Notes under the pieces: model-generated
The model's database searches: none
Told to the model about the DNA's origin: nothing
The model's input: only the letters and a program-made list of their open reading frames with translations
Part shown: in pieces, positions 43,598 through 54,514 of the stretch
Position numbering within the stretch: the first letter of the stretch is position 1
Layout: each line of letters opens with the position of its first letter
Origin: Aradus depressus
Lineage: Eukaryota; Arthropoda; Insecta; Hemiptera; Aradidae
Assembly: GCA_963662175.1 (NCBI GenBank)
Contig: OY759225.1
Span: 4,103,107 to 4,167,106, forward strand
DNA length: 64,000 nt
Reading direction: 5' to 3'
Program-made: the position numbers and the translations under genes

Positions 43598-44164
43598 CTA
43601 TGGTCACAGGGAATAAGTTGTTAAGTCGTAAAATGGCCAAAAATGAGTTAAGTGTACTGTGATCATCTCCCAAGCCATTTGCGCACTGTGAATAAGTTGG
43701 GAGCTCAGGACTCTAATACTTTCGAAATTATAAAGATATTTCTTGGTATCTCGTAAAATTGTGTATGTTCTCGGGTAAATCGACAATCTACTTCTTTGAG
43801 GAATCATTCAGGAGATAACTGCATTTAATCATTTATTCACTACGGCAGACTATTCAATGTGAAGAGGGCGTTTTCTGTTAAATCAACTTTAGAGAGGCAT
43901 CATTCACGAGTATTTCAAAAAGTATGGTTAATAATTAGGTAAGTGAAGGGGAATGATTAGGTAACTAAGAGATAATCCAAGAAAGGATTAACAATATTCA
44001 TTTTCATTCACTCCTATAGATTTAGAAGGTATATGATTAATAATGATGCAAACATAATTTATTTATTCCAAAAACTGGATTTACACGATTAATGCAAAAG
44101 TAAAAAAGTGCTGCCTTGAAAAGTTACGAATTTAGACTTTCTAATTTATTCCCTGTGACCATAG
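43598..44164 (+). mobile_element. 567-bp TIR element, copy 1
   Basis: The ends are CTATGGTCACAGGGAATAA and TTATTCCCTGTGACCATAG, a perfect 19-bp inverted repeat. A second copy in reverse orientation lies at 50,355-50,830. No transposase ORF exists. The target duplication is unclear because the flanking bases extend the symmetry; TA is possible. Confidence 0.87.
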
Positions 44165-44777
44165 ATTTATGACCTAATGAAAAATCTTTTAAAATATAAG
44201 TTTTAGAGAATACTAAAAGAGACATTTTAATCGTATATGAAATACGATTTTTGGAAGGTGGCCCGGTTTGGGAGATATACTAAAAATCATCGTAAAATGA
44301 TTACCAAGAAATGTACGAAATGTTATTTCTCTGTCTACTACCTGGCCGATAGGATGTCCGTCTTCAGATCTTGTTCAGTATCCCTTCCTACCTGTCTTCA
44401 CTCCATCTAGGAGGGAGTCTACTCTTGCCAGCTGACATAGGGGGGGGGACTATCGACCCAGATAGGTTCACACTGAAATAGTCCGACAGAGACGGCACAT
44501 ACCCATCTAGAATGTTGGTGTCGGTGCCAACATTGAGTGCATCCTGGACCAACCTCAACACAAAATGTCGTAAGAGAAATGGTCAATTTTCAGGGTTCTG
44601 TTGAAGTTGATGATCGAATATGAAACCTTGTAACCAGTTTTACATCCCCAGATGTATAGGGAAAGTTATGTAATAAGTCAAAAATTCGAAACTCGAATTT
44701 TTAACGGAATTTCATGTTTTCCTAGCTCTAGATTCCAAATATAAAGAAATCATTTCTGTCTGCCTTTGTATGTGTAT
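44165..44777. other. GC-richer unique DNA, then dispersed repeat
   Basis: About 44,330-44,570 is non-repetitive and GC-richer (CATCTAGGAGGGAGTCTACT, GATAGGTTCACACTGAAATA). From about 44,580 a diverged piece of the dispersed repeat begins and is cut at 44,777 by a palindrome. Confidence 0.5.
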
Positions 44778-45346
44778 TAGGGTGTCCGTTATTTTGAAAA
44801 AAGTTTAAATTTTGATGATTTACAAACGGATTCTGGTTTAGAATCACAAAAAAATAAATCTCAAAATTTAGAATTTTTTGAAATGGAAAAACCCATGCCA
44901 CCGATCATTTGAATTTCAAATAGAGTCAAACATTCGTTTTCGACACTTCAAGACATTTTACAGCGCGATTCGTTTAATTTCTAATGTTTCGGCTTCAAAA
45001 TTCGTATTCTTAGGTTTTGGTGGGTGCTGATCACGAATCCGGTGTTAGAATTGCAGTTTTTCAATTGACATTTAAACAGCAGATTTTATTATTTTTTCAA
45101 AAGCTGACAGCATTTTTGATAGTTGTCAACTTGAAAAACTGCAATTCTAACACCGGATTCTTGATCAGCACCCACCAAAACCTAAGAATACGAATTTTGA
45201 AGCCGAAATTCAAATGATCGGTGGCATTGGTTTTTTCATTTCAAAAAAACTCCAAATTTTGAGAGATTTATTTTTTTGTGATTCTAAACCAGAATCCGTT
45301 TGGAGATCATCAAAATTTAAATTTTTTCAAAATAACGGACACCCTA
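44778..45346. mobile_element. 569-bp palindromic element
   Basis: The left arm starts TAGGGTGTCCGTTATTTTGA, and the right arm ends with its complement. Arms of about 230 bp are about 95% identical by eye, apart from an insertion of about 70 bp in the left arm (about 44,920-44,990). The centre is a loop of about 50 bp. The flanks TGTGTAT (before) and GTGTGTAT (after) may be a target duplication. It interrupts the dispersed repeat. Confidence 0.88.
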
Positions 45347-46414
45347 GTGTGTATATGTGTGAATTTAACGAGTAGAATGATAATTCCAGATAGAATGAAT
45401 TTACAAAATTTTATATGTGTAATTCAGAACCCTCGTAACGACACACGAAGGGGGGGGGGGGGGGGGGGTCAGAGGGGGGCTAAACTCAAAAACCTCATTA
45501 ACTGACGATGTAATGAATGTATCGACATGAAATTTCATATTTAAAGTCATAACCTGTTGAATATATCAACACAAAATTTGGTATGAGGATTTAGGTGCCC
45601 CTATGTCAATGAACTATAGTGTATTAGCGCAAACGGTCGACTGGTTTTAGAAGTTAATTGATTAATTCGTTCTGGGGAAGTACTTTGCCAGTGATTCACA
45701 CCATATTTACATAGGTCGGGGGGGGGGGGGGGGGGGGGGCGGCCTTGCCAAAGGACGTCATATACCAATCTTACATCGTGGCCAAGTCTTCACAGTGTTA
45801 CATCAAAGACATTTTTCTGTCACAAAACCATAGTTATTTTTACTTAAACTGAAATTATTGATGAGCAAGAATATTATTCTTTAATATTTGTTTTGTTTGT
45901 CCTTCACCGGCTATGTACTTCCCCAGTGCAAATTAATCAATTAAGTTTTCGCTCTCCCTCCGACCGATTAAGCTAAAACTCAATATTTGACTTACATAGT
46001 GGCTTCTGAATCCTCATTTTGTGCCAATACATTCATTACATCGGCAGTTATTAGAGTTTTTGTGTTAAGCCTTCTCTCCAACCCGACTGATTTGGCTTAA
46101 AATTAATATGTGTCGTCAGAAGGTTCTGGATTCACATATAAAATTTCGTATCGATACGTTCATTCTATCTGGTGTTATCGTGTTCACAGTCAGAAAGACA
46201 TCGAATTTTTGACTGATTACATAACTTCCCCTATACTTCGTATTGTTGAGGAAGTAAAAGTATAGTTATTGTGACTCATGCTCATGCTCAGACTATGAGG
46301 TCATAACATCTATGGATTTTCAGCCAAAACGTAGAAAGGGAAGGAGGGATGAGAGGGGGGGCTCAAAACCCCTAATGAATGTATCGACATGAAATTTCAT
46401 ATTTAAGGTCAAAA
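45347..46414. repeat. Dispersed 143-bp-unit repeats, two orientations
   Basis: 45,360-45,720 is minus-oriented and ends in CTGGGGAAGTACTTTGCCAG. 45,900-46,260 is plus-oriented from CGGCTATGTACTTCCCCAG to ATAACTTCCCCTATACTTCG, a complete copy of the ends. 46,310-46,414 is a third piece. Homopolymeric G tracts (about 45,450-45,468 and 45,718-45,739) lie within or between them. Confidence 0.83.
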
Positions 46415-47098
46415 TTAGTGCCCGACCGAAGATTCGGTTTCTGTTTCGGCAAAAAATCAGCCGAAACTTCGGCCACACCGAAACTCTGTTTTCGTGACTT
46501 CGACTAACTTCGTATGAGTTCGTGGCTTGTGAGTCGTGTGTGGTTGCCATACGAATACTAAAATTAATTAATAATCTAATAATAATATTTCGTTTTTTTT
46601 CTTTTGATTTTATAACTGTTTTTTTTAAATTAAGTAATTACTTGATAGTCGTACAAATTATTGTAATCGTTGTTAAGACAGATAATTAGGTAATTCACCA
46701 AGTGCTAAATACAAGATCTCAGTAAAAAATAAATTAATCTTAAGAATATTGTGAACACAATTAAAATAGGTACTTACTTAATTAAGGAGTCTGTACTTTA
46801 TATCTAATCTAAGTGTTGAATTTTGACAAAGTATACTTACAAGGGCAGGTCTTTACTTCAACATGTTTATTATTTTTGTTCATGTTAAATTGTTAAAGTA
46901 ACATAAATAAATAACCTTTTTTGTTACATACTTCAATTATTGTTTTTTCTTTCATTTAACACGAGTTAACTGTCTGTAGGTAGGTGTATGTGTAAAAAAT
47001 ACACTAAATTTCGGTATACAATGGAAATTTTAACATGTCTAAATAAGTTTTGGTTTCGGCCGAAACTGAGACCGAGGCCGAAATCCAATTAGCACATA
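46415..47098. mobile_element. MITE rich in TTCGGCCGAAA motifs
   Basis: The left end is TTAGTGCCCGACCGAAGATT and the right end is CGAAATCCAATTAGCACATAA. They form an imperfect inverted repeat, with clustered TTCGG/CCGAA motifs near both ends. It interrupts the dispersed repeat at a site intact in the copy at 45,532-45,560 (TTTAAAGTCATAACCTG). The middle is AT-rich and noncoding. Confidence 0.75.
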
Positions 47099-47440
47099 AC
47101 CTGTCAAATTTCAGCGATATCGACTGTAGGGAAGAAGGGGTTTAGGGTAGGGGGCTCAATTCAAAATCTCTAATAACTGCCGAGCTACTTAATATTTCGA
47201 CACAAAATGTAGTATGAGGATTTATGAGCATCTACGTAAATGAACTATTGAATATTAGCGCAGACGGTCGTCTGGCTTTGGAGGGGGAGCGAAAAGTTAA
47301 TTGATTAATTCTTTCTGGGGAAGTATATTGCCGGACGGTTGTGACAATATACTTTTTGAAAGAACGGACGGGTATAACATATTGTAGTTAATGAGAGCTG
47401 TTATGTGAGATACAGAAGGCCGTGGTAGATTGGCCTGCTC
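47099..47440 (-). repeat. Dispersed repeat resumes
   Basis: The units continue from ACCTGTCAAATTTCAGCG to TTCTTTCTGGGGAAGTATAT near 47,330. The rest to 47,440 has no recognised feature. Confidence 0.7.
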
Positions 47441-47659
47441 TCTGTTGGTAGTCGCGGCACGAGCTAGCCAGGAAGTCTGCCGCCTTCATCTGTTAGATTA
47501 TCCAACCGTCTCTCCTGTTAGTGTCTCTTAGTCACTCACTCTTCCAGTTGCCATCTCTCTTCTAGTCCAGGAGTTTTCATTAGGAAATGAAAATTAGTCG
47601 ATGAATCACCCGCAGTGTACTTCCCCAGTTCGAAATAATTGTAATAAATTAAATTTTCG

Positions 47660-47690
<31 letters not shown>
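47440..47690. other. GC-richer unique DNA and C-tract
   Basis: 47,440-47,580 is non-repetitive (GTCGCGGCACGAGCTAGCCA, GTCTGCCGCCTTCATCTGTT). At 47,590-47,660 the end of a dispersed repeat copy follows, then a C-run of about 22 bases (47,661-47,681). Confidence 0.45.
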
Positions 47691-47693
<3 letters not shown>

Positions 47694-47773
47694 TTTAAAG
47701 TTGCACGTTTTTCTTATTCTGAAGTTAATTGGAATTTAATAACTTCAGAATAAGAAAAACGTGCAACTTTAAA
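47694..47773. repeat. Perfect 34-bp inverted repeat, 12-bp loop
   Basis: The left arm 47,694-47,727 and right arm 47,740-47,773 are exact complements (TTTAAAGTTGCACG... left, ...CGTGCAACTTTAAA right). The loop is ATTGGAATTTAA. It is probably the end structure or a hairpin of the element that holds the 20-bp array. Confidence 0.93.
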
Positions 47774-48030
47774 CTTTTTTTTCCGAGAGCTATTTGACGT
47801 ATAAAAATTCTGTTTGCACAGTTCTTCCTTGTTTCTTTAGTACTTTAATAAAATGTAATGAAACTTAAGGGTCAAAAGGGAACCCCGCCTTTCGAAGAGC
47901 TGTTTGAGCCATTAAAAGGGTCATTTTTGTCTTTTCGAGGACGCCATACTATAGCTCTCGGTGAGTGCTACAACTTTAGTCCTATGCACAATTTTGATAT
48001 CTCTAACCGTTTAGGAGTTATTTCACTTGT

Positions 48031-48850
48031 GGCCCGCTTATCTGGGCCACCGCCCGCTTACCTGGGCCACCGCCCGCTTATCTGGGCCACCGCCCGCTTA
48101 CCTGGGCCACCGCCCGCTTACCTGGGTCACCGCCCGCTTACCTGGGCCACCGTCCGCTTATCTGGGCCACCGCCCGCTTATCTGGGCCACCGCCCGCTTA
48201 CCTGGGTCACCGCCCGCTTACCTGGGCCACCGCCCGCTTACCTGGGCCACCGCCCGCTTATCTGGGCCACCGCCCGCTTATCTGGGTCACCGCCCGCTTA
48301 CCTGGGCCACCGCCCGCTTATCTGGGCCACCGCCCGCTTATCTGGGCCACCGCCCGCTTACCTGGGCCACCGCCCGCTTACCTGGGCCACTGCCCGCTTA
48401 CCTGGGCCACTGCCCGCTTACCTGGGTCACCGCCCGCTTACCTGGGCCACCGCCCGCTTACCTGGGCCACTGCCCGCTTACCTGGGTCACCGCCCGCTTA
48501 CCTGGGCCACCGCCCGCTTATCTGGGCCACCGCCCGCTTATCTGGGCCACCGCCCGCTTATCTGGGCCACCGCCCGCTTACCTGGGTCACCGCCCGCTTA
48601 CCTGGGCCACTGCCCGCTTACCTGGGCCACTGCCCGCTTACCTGGGCCACCGCCCGCTTACCTGGGCCACCGCCCGCTTACCTGGGCCACCGCCCGCTTA
48701 CCTGGGCCACTGCCCGCTTACCTGGGCCACTGCCCGCTTACCTGGGCCACTGCCCGCTTACCTGGGCCACTGCCCGCTTACCTGGGCCACTGCCCGCTTA
48801 CCTGGGCCACTGCCCACTTACCTGGGCCACTGCCCGCTTACCTGGGCCAC
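48031..48850 (+). repeat. 20-bp minisatellite, 41 units
   Basis: The unit is CGCTTACCTGGGCCACCGCC, repeated without spacers for 820 bp. Variants are not random: TCTGGG units lie mainly in the first two-thirds, and CACTGCC units dominate the last third. Because 20 is not a multiple of three, all three forward frames read the same 20-residue cycle, which creates long open frames (375 and 287 residues). These are not genes. Confidence 0.97.
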
Positions 48851-49208
48851 CCTGTATGCTACCTACATGTTTTTATTATATACTTATTGAATGATATTTG
48901 GACATCCATTACAATATTAATGAACCAACGTTGCTTACACTCAAAATACAGGTCAACTGACCGGAAAAAATATATGCAAATGTAAAAATAACCTATATAA
49001 AGTCTACTTTCAAAGAGAAATAATAAAACTATGTAATATATTTACATAAGAAAATACATTGGCTACTTCCCATTGCTTAACAGTACTCTAAATATAGTCT
49101 CCAATGGTTAGTAGGCATAAATTAATTCAGGTTAATTTCTAATTTAAAAAAAATATATTAATTCACGACGTTAGATGAAAAATAGAGCCGGTTTAAGTAA
49201 GTTAATTA
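48851..49208. other. AT-rich DNA, no feature
   Basis: The array ends in GGGCCACCCTGTATGC, reminiscent of ACCCTGTA-type transposon termini. The remainder is AT-rich with nothing recognised. Confidence 0.5.
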
Positions 49209-49367
49209 TTGTGACTCATACCCGGGCTCTATGGAGGACCCCACACATTCAGCCTCGAAACTATCTCTTAACGTGTCATCCGAAGGACGGCGTGCTCGCC
49301 CGTGTTTGGAACCTGCTATCTCGGGCTCCGAAGACAAGCATGCTACCTGTGTGCTACTGGCGCTCTG
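49209..49367 (-). repeat. SINE, degenerate and internally deleted
   Basis: On the minus strand a head remnant (GAGCGCCAGTAGCACACAGG, GTTCCAAACACGGGCGAG) joins GCACGCCGTCCTTCGGATGA and then the tail CCCGGGTATGAGTCAC. Confidence 0.8.
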
Positions 49368-49418
49368 TAAGATATAGAATACATCTCGAACTTGCAAATC
49401 TAATTCTAGAAACATTCT

Positions 49419-49855
49419 AGATACATTCTGAAAGAACATCGCAAATGAACGCTCTGGTAGTAGGCGATATGACCTTCTAGTTAAAGCCCGAGCTTTAACT
49501 CACAAGTAACATACGTTTTTTCTTCATTTTTTCAAATGTTTCACAATATCTCTGAAGAAGTACTTCAGAAACATATTCAATTTGAGCACTTCTCGCCTGA
49601 TCCCCTCCTTCCCTTCGACTGATTTCGCTGAAGATACATTCTGAAAGAACATTGCGAAAGAACGCTCTGGTAGTAGGCGATATGACCTTCTAGTTAAAGC
49701 CCGAGCATGAATCACAAGTAACATACGTTTTTTCTTCATTTTTTCAAATGTTTCACAATATCTCTGAAGAAGTACTTCAGAAACATATTCAATTTGAGCA
49801 CTTCTCGCCTGATCACCCACCTCCTTCCCTTCGACTGATTTCCCTGAAAATCAAT
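49419..49855 (+). repeat. 213-bp tandem duplication containing a SINE tail
   Basis: AGATACATTCTGAAAGAACA occurs at 49,419 and 49,632. Each unit carries a SINE 3' segment (CTCTGGTAGTAGGCGATATG) followed by TAACATACGTTTTTTCTTCA and TCTCTGAAGAAGTACTTCAG. The copies are nearly identical, so the duplication is recent. The second unit runs on into the dispersed repeat. Confidence 0.92.
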
Positions 49856-50340
49856 AGGTGTAATCCTTATATAGTTTTGGATACACACACAAAATTTCTT
49901 ATCTATACACTCATTCTATCGGAAGTTTATATAAGTTCCTGTGTTACAAAGATAACAATTAGTGCTTGCTGTTAGCTAGAAAAGATCGATGAGAAGATGT
50001 CCGACGCCGGCTCAGAGATCATTCATTAAGTAATTCAAGAAGCTGACAGCTGTTTGCGCTATTATGCATATTGAAGTTGGGGTAAGTAACCTCTCTCTCT
50101 CTATCTCTCTGAAGATATTGACATCCCATCTGTGCTAGCCGGCTTTCGAGGTAGCCCTTATCATCAGCCTCTATGATAAAATATTTTTTAAAACATAACA
50201 TGAAATCACCCGCAATGTACTTCCCCAGCATGATTTAATATTAAGTTTTCACTCTTCCTCCAAGAGCACCCCCCCCCCTTCCCTTCGGTCGATTTGATTG
50301 AAAATAAATAGGTGTCGTCCTTATGTAGTTTTTGCCCGCC
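49820..50340 (+). repeat. Dispersed repeat pieces and GCCGG-family repeat
   Basis: 49,820-49,960 and 50,200-50,335 show family hallmarks (CTGAAAATCAATAGGTGTAA, CAATGTACTTCCCCAGC). Between them lies the GCCGG hammerhead-like repeat (50,137-50,200). Confidence 0.72.
50141..50169 (-). ncRNA. Hammerhead-like core, GCCGG family (candidate)
   Basis: On the minus strand: CTGATGA, T, AAGG, GCTA, CCTC, GAAAGCCGGCTA. Comparison with 13,026 suggests an ancestral GAGG-GCAA-CCTC stem-loop. AGCCGGCT is self-complementary and could serve as a minimal or intermolecular helix III. Confidence 0.38.
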
Positions 50341-50354
50341 TTCTTACATTATAT

Positions 50355-50830
50355 CTGTGGTCACAGGGAATAAATTAGAAAGTCTAAATTCGTAACTTTT
50401 CAGGGCAGCATTTTTTTACTTTTGCATTAATCGTGTAAATCCAGTTTTTGGAATAAATAAATTATGTTTACATCATTATTAATCATATACCTTCTAAATC
50501 TATAGGAGTGAAGGAAAATGAATATTGTTAATCCTTTCTTGGATTTTCCCTTAGTTACCTAATCATTCCCCTTCACTTACCTAATTATTAACCATACTTT
50601 TTGAAATACTCGTGAATGATGCCTGTCTAAAGTTGATTAAGTCGATTTAACCGAGAACATACACAATTTCACGAGATACCAAGAAACCCATATCTTTATA
50701 ATTCCGAAAGTATTAGAATCCTGAGCTCCCAACTTTTTCACAGTGCGCAGATGGCTTAGGAGATGATCACAGTACACTTAACTCATTTTGCCCATTTTAC
50801 GACTTAACAACTTATTCCCTCTGACCATAG
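50355..50830 (-). mobile_element. 476-bp TIR element, copy 2
   Basis: It is the reverse-complement relative of 43,598-44,164, with ends CTGTGGTCACAGGGAATAA and TTATTCCCTCTGACCATAG. It lacks about 90 bp present in copy 1. Confidence 0.88.
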
Positions 50831-51370
50831 ATATGTTCTATGCGCAAGACAAATGCGATCAAAGCGAAGCCTGGTGTGAAAAATAAACATAGAATCATAA
50901 AATGTTTTCTTACATTAAATTTTCGTGTACATATTTAACTTGTCACCGTGATAAGAGGCTGGCTATTTGTTAAGTTGTCACATTCAACCCAATTTCTTAT
51001 AATGGTTATATTTAAAACATTTTTTATCTATAATTAGAAAGGTTCTAAAAATATTTAATATATTAACTTTAGTCACAGTTTAATTTTTTTTGTTTTGTTT
51101 AAAAGCACGAATTTATTTATTAACTTTTCGTTGTCCCTCCAAAACAATTGACAGAACTAAAAATCAATGTGTGTGTGTGTTTCTGTGAACACAATAACTC
51201 CCGATAGAATGAATGTATCGGCACGAAATTTTATACGTGTAACCAGAATCCCATAAGGACAATTTTTCAGCCAAATCGACGAAAGGGAAGAGGGTGAGAA
51301 GGGGTTAATCTAAACACTGAAATAACTGCCGTTGTAATGAATGTATCGATACAAAATTAAGTATTAGAAT
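50831..51370. repeat. AT-rich DNA, then dispersed repeat
   Basis: There is nothing recognisable to about 51,100. From there to 51,465 the dispersed repeat is minus-oriented (AACACAATAACTCCCGATAG, ATGAATGTATCGGCACGAAA, and TGTTCTGGGGAAGTATTG at 51,443). Confidence 0.65.
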
Positions 51371-51573
51371 TCACAACTCGATATGTAAGTATACTATTGA
51401 TTTTTGAAACCTAAACGGAGAGCGAAAATTTAATTGATTAATTTGTTCTGGGGAAGTATTGTATTCATTGACAAATGTTTTCCTTTTTGGAATCATGAGG
51501 TCGGAAAATATGAAATATTTGTGAAAACTGAACATGGAATATGTGAGCGATGACGTACCTTTTTTTTTTGTTA

Positions 51574-51602
51574 TGATGGGACGTAAGAACGTCCCGAAAC
51601 AT
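51574..51602 (+). ncRNA. Hammerhead-like core remnant (candidate)
   Basis: It reads TTATGAT, GGGACGT, AAGA, ACGTCCC, GAAAC. The 7-bp helix II and GAAAC are intact, but the CTGATGA box is mutated. It is a relative of the site at 16,588. Confidence 0.35.
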
Positions 51603-51622
51603 CTTTGGGATAAAGACACTTC

Positions 51623-51950
51623 GCGCCGGTAGCTCAGTCATATGCGTGCTTGTCTTCTGAGCTCAAGAAAGTGAGTTCGAAACCCGACCCTTAGTTTATT
51701 TTATCTGGGAGGTAAAATAAACTTAAGTACGCCATCCTTCGGATGGGACGTTAAGCGATGGTCCCGAGCCTGAACGATGTCAGGTACTAGTTAAAGACCC
51801 CTGCCCTAGGTGAATAAAAAATTTAGGGTAGGCAATATTTAGGACTCAGTAGAGTCAGGGCTCATGTCCACTAGAGTGACGAAAGAGCGCTCTGGTAGTA
51901 GGTGATATGACTTCGTAGTTGAAGCCCGGGCATGAGTCATAAAACCTAAT
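51623..51950 (+). repeat. SINE, near full length
   Basis: GCGCCGGTAGCTCAGTCATA to CATAAAACCTAAT, with a small deletion after the B-box (CCCGACCCTTAG). It abuts the hammerhead-like remnant, as though inserted into it. Confidence 0.92.
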
Positions 51951-52059
51951 CTATATACTCATATATTTATTCAGTTTTAATTAATTTAATTTTACTTTTT
52001 TTAATAGTTTTGTTATTACTACTAATCATACGTGTACACAGAAGAGCAATGTTTAGTTA

Positions 52060-52400
52060 GGTTAGGTTTTATGACTCAGGCCCGGGTTTTAACTACGAGG
52101 TCATATCGCCTACTACCAGAGCGCTCTTTCGTCACTCTGGTGGACATGAGCCCGACTCTACTGTGGGAGTCCTAAATTTTGCCTACCCTAAATTTTTATT
52201 CATCTAGGGTAGGGGTCTTTAACGAGTACCTGACATCGTACAGGCTCGGGACCATCGCTTAACGTCCCATCCGAAGGACGGCGTGCTTAAGTTTATTTTA
52301 CCTCCCAGATAAAATAAACTAAGGGCCTCGGTCGGGCTACGAACCCACGTTCTTGAGCTCAGAAGTCAAGCACGCTTACCACTGAGCTACCGGCGCCCTC
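52060..52400 (-). repeat. SINE, full length with 13-bp TSD
   Basis: CAATGTTTAGTTA is perfectly duplicated at 52,047-52,059 and 52,401-52,413. The 341-bp body is among the least diverged in the window, so it is a recent insertion. The tail reads CATAAAACCTAACC on the minus strand. Confidence 0.96.
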
Positions 52401-52413
52401 CAATGTTTAGTTA

Positions 52414-53995
52414 TTCGAAAGTCTTCTTTCTTCCTGGTATCGTAATCGTGACTAGTATTGTTGCGAGGGAAAATATTTCTATTTTTCCTAATAACCATTA
52501 ATGTTTCAAATATAAACAGCGATGGCAAAGGCAGGATTTTAAGTTGTTTAAATATTTCTCCGCAGCTTGTTCTTTGAGTAGTATTGTTTATAATTCTTAA
52601 TGCTTTTTTCTGAAGTTTGAAAATATTAATACTCGAGCTACATGATTATTACGAATCTGCTACCGTTTATTACGAAATTAATAAAAAAAATAATATAAAT
52701 GCGATTTCTGGCGTTTTTACATGTATTAGGTCGGACAGATCGTAATAAAAAATTAAAGAAAGTCAGACAAGTTACATAAATTTATATATATTTGCTACTT
52801 ACAATTGACCACAGGGCAGCAGCTCACACAGAGGAACAATAAAGAAACTGGATATAAATAAAATGAACAGACTGTGCTTTTACAAGAATTTTACAATAAC
52901 AAGGTAATAGTGAGTGAGACTGAATAACTATATCAACTATATCTGACTGTCTATATATGGCTCTATCTCTGACTATATGTGACTGACTATATCTATGAGT
53001 GACTATATCGGAACTATATATAGCGCCATCGAATGTTCTGGACCTATGTTCCAAAAGGTCTATACATAACCTGACTTTTCTATATCTACAGGTATTTATC
53101 TTTACATATTATTTTTACCATATCTTACTATATATATTTATCATGATTACACCATACATAATTTCACAATTCTTATCTAGAAAATATATTAAAGTATACG
53201 TTATAGAAGCCATTGCTTCTAGAATGTTCCATTTAGTCTATTTGTTCTATAAGCTTCTTATTTGGGTCCATGAAGTTCTAAACAATTTTAACATTCTCTA
53301 TCTACATTATATTATACAACATTATATTAATACATCATTATTTATTATTTTCTACATAAAATATCCCCCTAACTATGGGTTTGTGAGTGTGTCGTGGAAT
53401 TAGAGGCGGGATATAGGATTATAAAATATTATATATATATATGGTGACATGATCCCCAATGTATTAAACCGTAACTGATTATGGAGTGAAAATAGGCGTA
53501 ATATAGAGTAGTTAACATTCCCTTTGGCACGATCTTTTTATGATTTCGAAGTAAGAAGCAAACGGAACTCAGTTTCTTACTGATAATAGCCGTATGTTTA
53601 GCTCCTGTATAGATGATTATATGCATAATCAATTGGTACGAAATTGTATATGTAGATCCAAACCCTTCTCCCTCTCTCCGTAGTAAGACCTATTTATTTT
53701 CATTTAAATCGGCCGAAGGAGAATAATCCACAATTATTCCACTTTTATACCAAGATTATTCCATTTAAATCTTCATTGTCCTTGGCTAATGAATGTGGCT
53801 CAAACCATGAATCAAGTGGAATAAAGCAGCTGTGTATAAATTCTTTTGACGTATCCTATTACCATGTATTGGTTTAACGGAAATAACGTTATTATTATTA
53901 TTATTATTATACTTCGTCTAGCTGGGTATGTTCATGTATGTCTGTGAACAAGAAAATCGCCAATATAATGAATTATAGGAACTGAAGCCAGGCGG
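52414..53995. other. AT-rich DNA, no gene; GACTATAT-rich stretch
   Basis: At about 52,915-53,020 irregular TGACTATATC-like motifs repeat. Long ORFs here (for example 52,999-53,403) are AT-biased with no domain. At 53,845-53,900 a segment (TACGTCAAAAG on the minus strand) is shared with 16,310-16,375. A short dispersed-repeat piece lies at about 53,640-53,710. Confidence 0.5.
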
Positions 53996-54190
53996 CAACA
54001 GGTCGGATGGTGGGGGTGGACGCGGTATGTTCTCGAAGTTCTCCCCCTTCTCAACTATAGCATAACGGCATCTCCGGGGGTCGACCTGACCGTACACCGC
54101 ACCTCAACCAGTTCTTTGCAGTGTTTGACCTTTCGTTTCGTCCTTCTTACCTCGTCCACAAGTAGCGTAGCCAGAAACTTGAGGGGACTC
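53996..54190. other. GC-richer unique island
   Basis: It is non-repetitive and GC-richer (GGTGGGGGTGGACGCGGTAT, CGGCATCTCCGGGGGTCGAC). No ORF or splice-site pair is convincing. Confidence 0.4.
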
Positions 54191-54514
54191 CTTGTCGAGT
54201 GATCTCAAGGGGGCATCAATGCCCGATAAAAATATAATTACTCTTCTTATGAGATATTGAATTTATACATTAAATTTGCAATTTATTTATTTATATATAT
54301 ATATTTTTTTTTTAACTTTATTTACCATTCTTTTCTTCTTTTTAATTTTTATTTCATTTTTTTTAATGTATCATTCATCAAATTTACTGATGGTTTATAT
54401 GTTTATACATATTGTAAATATTCAAAATAAATAATTTAAAAAAAAAATTGCAGTTTTTAAGTTGAATGTGGAAACATAATATAATAAATAAAACTTCCAA
54501 TTTTTTTTTTTTTA

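Noticed and set aside
48031..48850. CRISPR-like array
   Set aside because: The units are directly contiguous with no unique spacers, and the DNA is eukaryotic. It is a minisatellite.
47858..48985. Long ORFs of 375 and 287 residues with a repeating LPGPPPAYLGHRPLTWATAR-like peptide
   Set aside because: They arise only because a 20-bp tandem repeat without stop codons is open in all frames. Two overlapping frames encode the same cycle, and nothing upstream looks like a gene.
52999..53403. 134-residue ORF resembling a membrane protein
   Set aside because: The hydrophobic look comes from AT-rich codons (Ile, Phe, Tyr, Leu). There are no conserved motifs or splice context.
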